Origin: Caldilineaceae bacterium
Lineage (GTDB): Bacteria > Chloroflexota > Anaerolineae > Caldilineales > Caldilineaceae
Assembly (NCBI GenBank): GCA_026645635.1
Contig: JAPKMV010000152.1
Location: 1-7,404, forward strand
DNA length: 7,404 bases
Direction: 5' to 3'
Position numbers and translations under genes: made by a program. Under the pieces are notes generated by a model. The model saw only the letters and a program-made list of their open reading frames with translations, had not been told where the DNA came from and did not search any database. Each line of letters opens with the position of its first letter. The first letter of the stretch is position 1. Shown in pieces: positions 7,275 through 7,404 of the stretch.

Positions 7275-7299
7275 AGTCCGCGCAGGCTGCGCGTGGACT
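7275..7299 (-). other. Hairpin in the gap after the upstream DUF294-like gene
   Basis: On the minus strand AGTCC, a bulged AC, GCGCA, the loop GCC, TGCGC and GGACT form a 10-pair GC-rich stem with a 2-base bulge and a 3-base loop. It starts 6 bases downstream of the TGA at 7305-7307. The following bases are TTACCC with no U-tract, so it is a poor intrinsic terminator. It may shape mRNA processing or partial termination between the upstream gene and the small membrane genes. Confidence 0.5.
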
Positions 7300-7304
7300 G
7301 GCGG

Positions 7305-7404
7305 TCACAGCGCGCCCGTCAGTTGAGCCGCGACAATTTCCTGCATCTGGCGCACAAGCACGAGGCTGTCCTTGAGCAGCCGTTGGTCGCGCGGGGCCAG
7401 CCGC
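7305..7404 (-). CDS. C-terminal end of an upstream gene, possibly a DUF294/CBS nucleotidyltransferase-like protein
   Basis: An open frame enters from the right edge and ends at TGA (7305-7307), giving 32 residues: RLAPRDQRLLKDSLV, then a helical tail ending in AAQLTGAL. The pattern of a Leu-x-x-x-(E/D)-x-x-x-Leu-Lys-Asp helix followed by an RxxQxxx helix is what I expect at the end of DUF294_C domains, in proteins with CBS domains plus a nucleotidyltransferase-like domain. Such genes are often found near acetate-type symporters, which fits this locus. The assignment rests on a short tail and on context; it could be another helical C-terminus. The N-terminal remainder is outside the window. 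Confidence 0.5.
   Translation of the reverse strand, partial: RLAPRDQRLLKDSLVLVRQMQEIVAAQLTGAL

Noticed and set aside
1..7404. tRNA, rRNA, CRISPR array or transposase genes
   Set aside because: I saw no cloverleaf with CCA-like end, no regularly spaced direct repeats and no transposase-like protein in any frame.

Overview
This is a GC-rich bacterial window in which every convincing gene lies on the minus strand, so the text below follows transcription from high to low coordinates. The gene types suggest a Chloroflexota member (Anaerolineae/Caldilineae-like): a receiver fused to a CpaE/TadZ-type ATPase, a symporter-histidine kinase, and an intergenic repeat built on CGCAGAGA/ACGCGGAGG motifs. 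That placement is an inference from gene style and was not tested by a search.

Layout, 5' to 3' on the minus strand. At 7404-7305 is the last 32 codons of an upstream gene, whose end resembles the C-terminus of DUF294/CBS nucleotidyltransferase-like proteins. A small hairpin lies at 7299-7275. Next come two small membrane proteins, of 126 aa (7234-6854, TTG start) and 63 aa (6831-6640). After 7 bases starts a 926-aa sodium/solute symporter fused to a histidine kinase (6632-3852), of the CrbS/CbrA/MxtR type. A 91-base gap with a nested inverted repeat follows, then a stand-alone receiver (3760-3365). Its end overlaps by 20 bases the start of a 746-aa membrane protein (3384-1144). That protein joins a two-TM, PAS and degenerate histidine-kinase module to an intact DEDDh (DnaQ-like) 3'-5' exonuclease. 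A 285-base gap holds a 144-base MITE-like inverted repeat and a possible promoter. The last gene, running off the left edge, is a receiver fused to a CpaE/MinD-like ATPase (858 to <1). It is probably a separate unit linked to Tad/Flp pili.

How it may work: the symporter-kinase probably senses a small substrate (acetate or a similar organic acid is the known theme for CrbS relatives) through its transporter domain and STAC segment, and phosphorylates the receiver next to it. The receiver has no output domain. Its gene is coupled by overlap to the exonuclease fusion, whose kinase part has lost the phospho-acceptor His and the ATP-binding boxes. The most interesting hypothesis in the window is therefore a phosphorelay ending in a membrane-anchored nuclease instead of a transcription factor. 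From memory, DUF294 and DnaQ-like exonuclease genes also sit beside acetate-type symporters and CrbS-like kinases in some Proteobacteria, so the locus may be a fused, rearranged version of a conserved but poorly understood neighbourhood.
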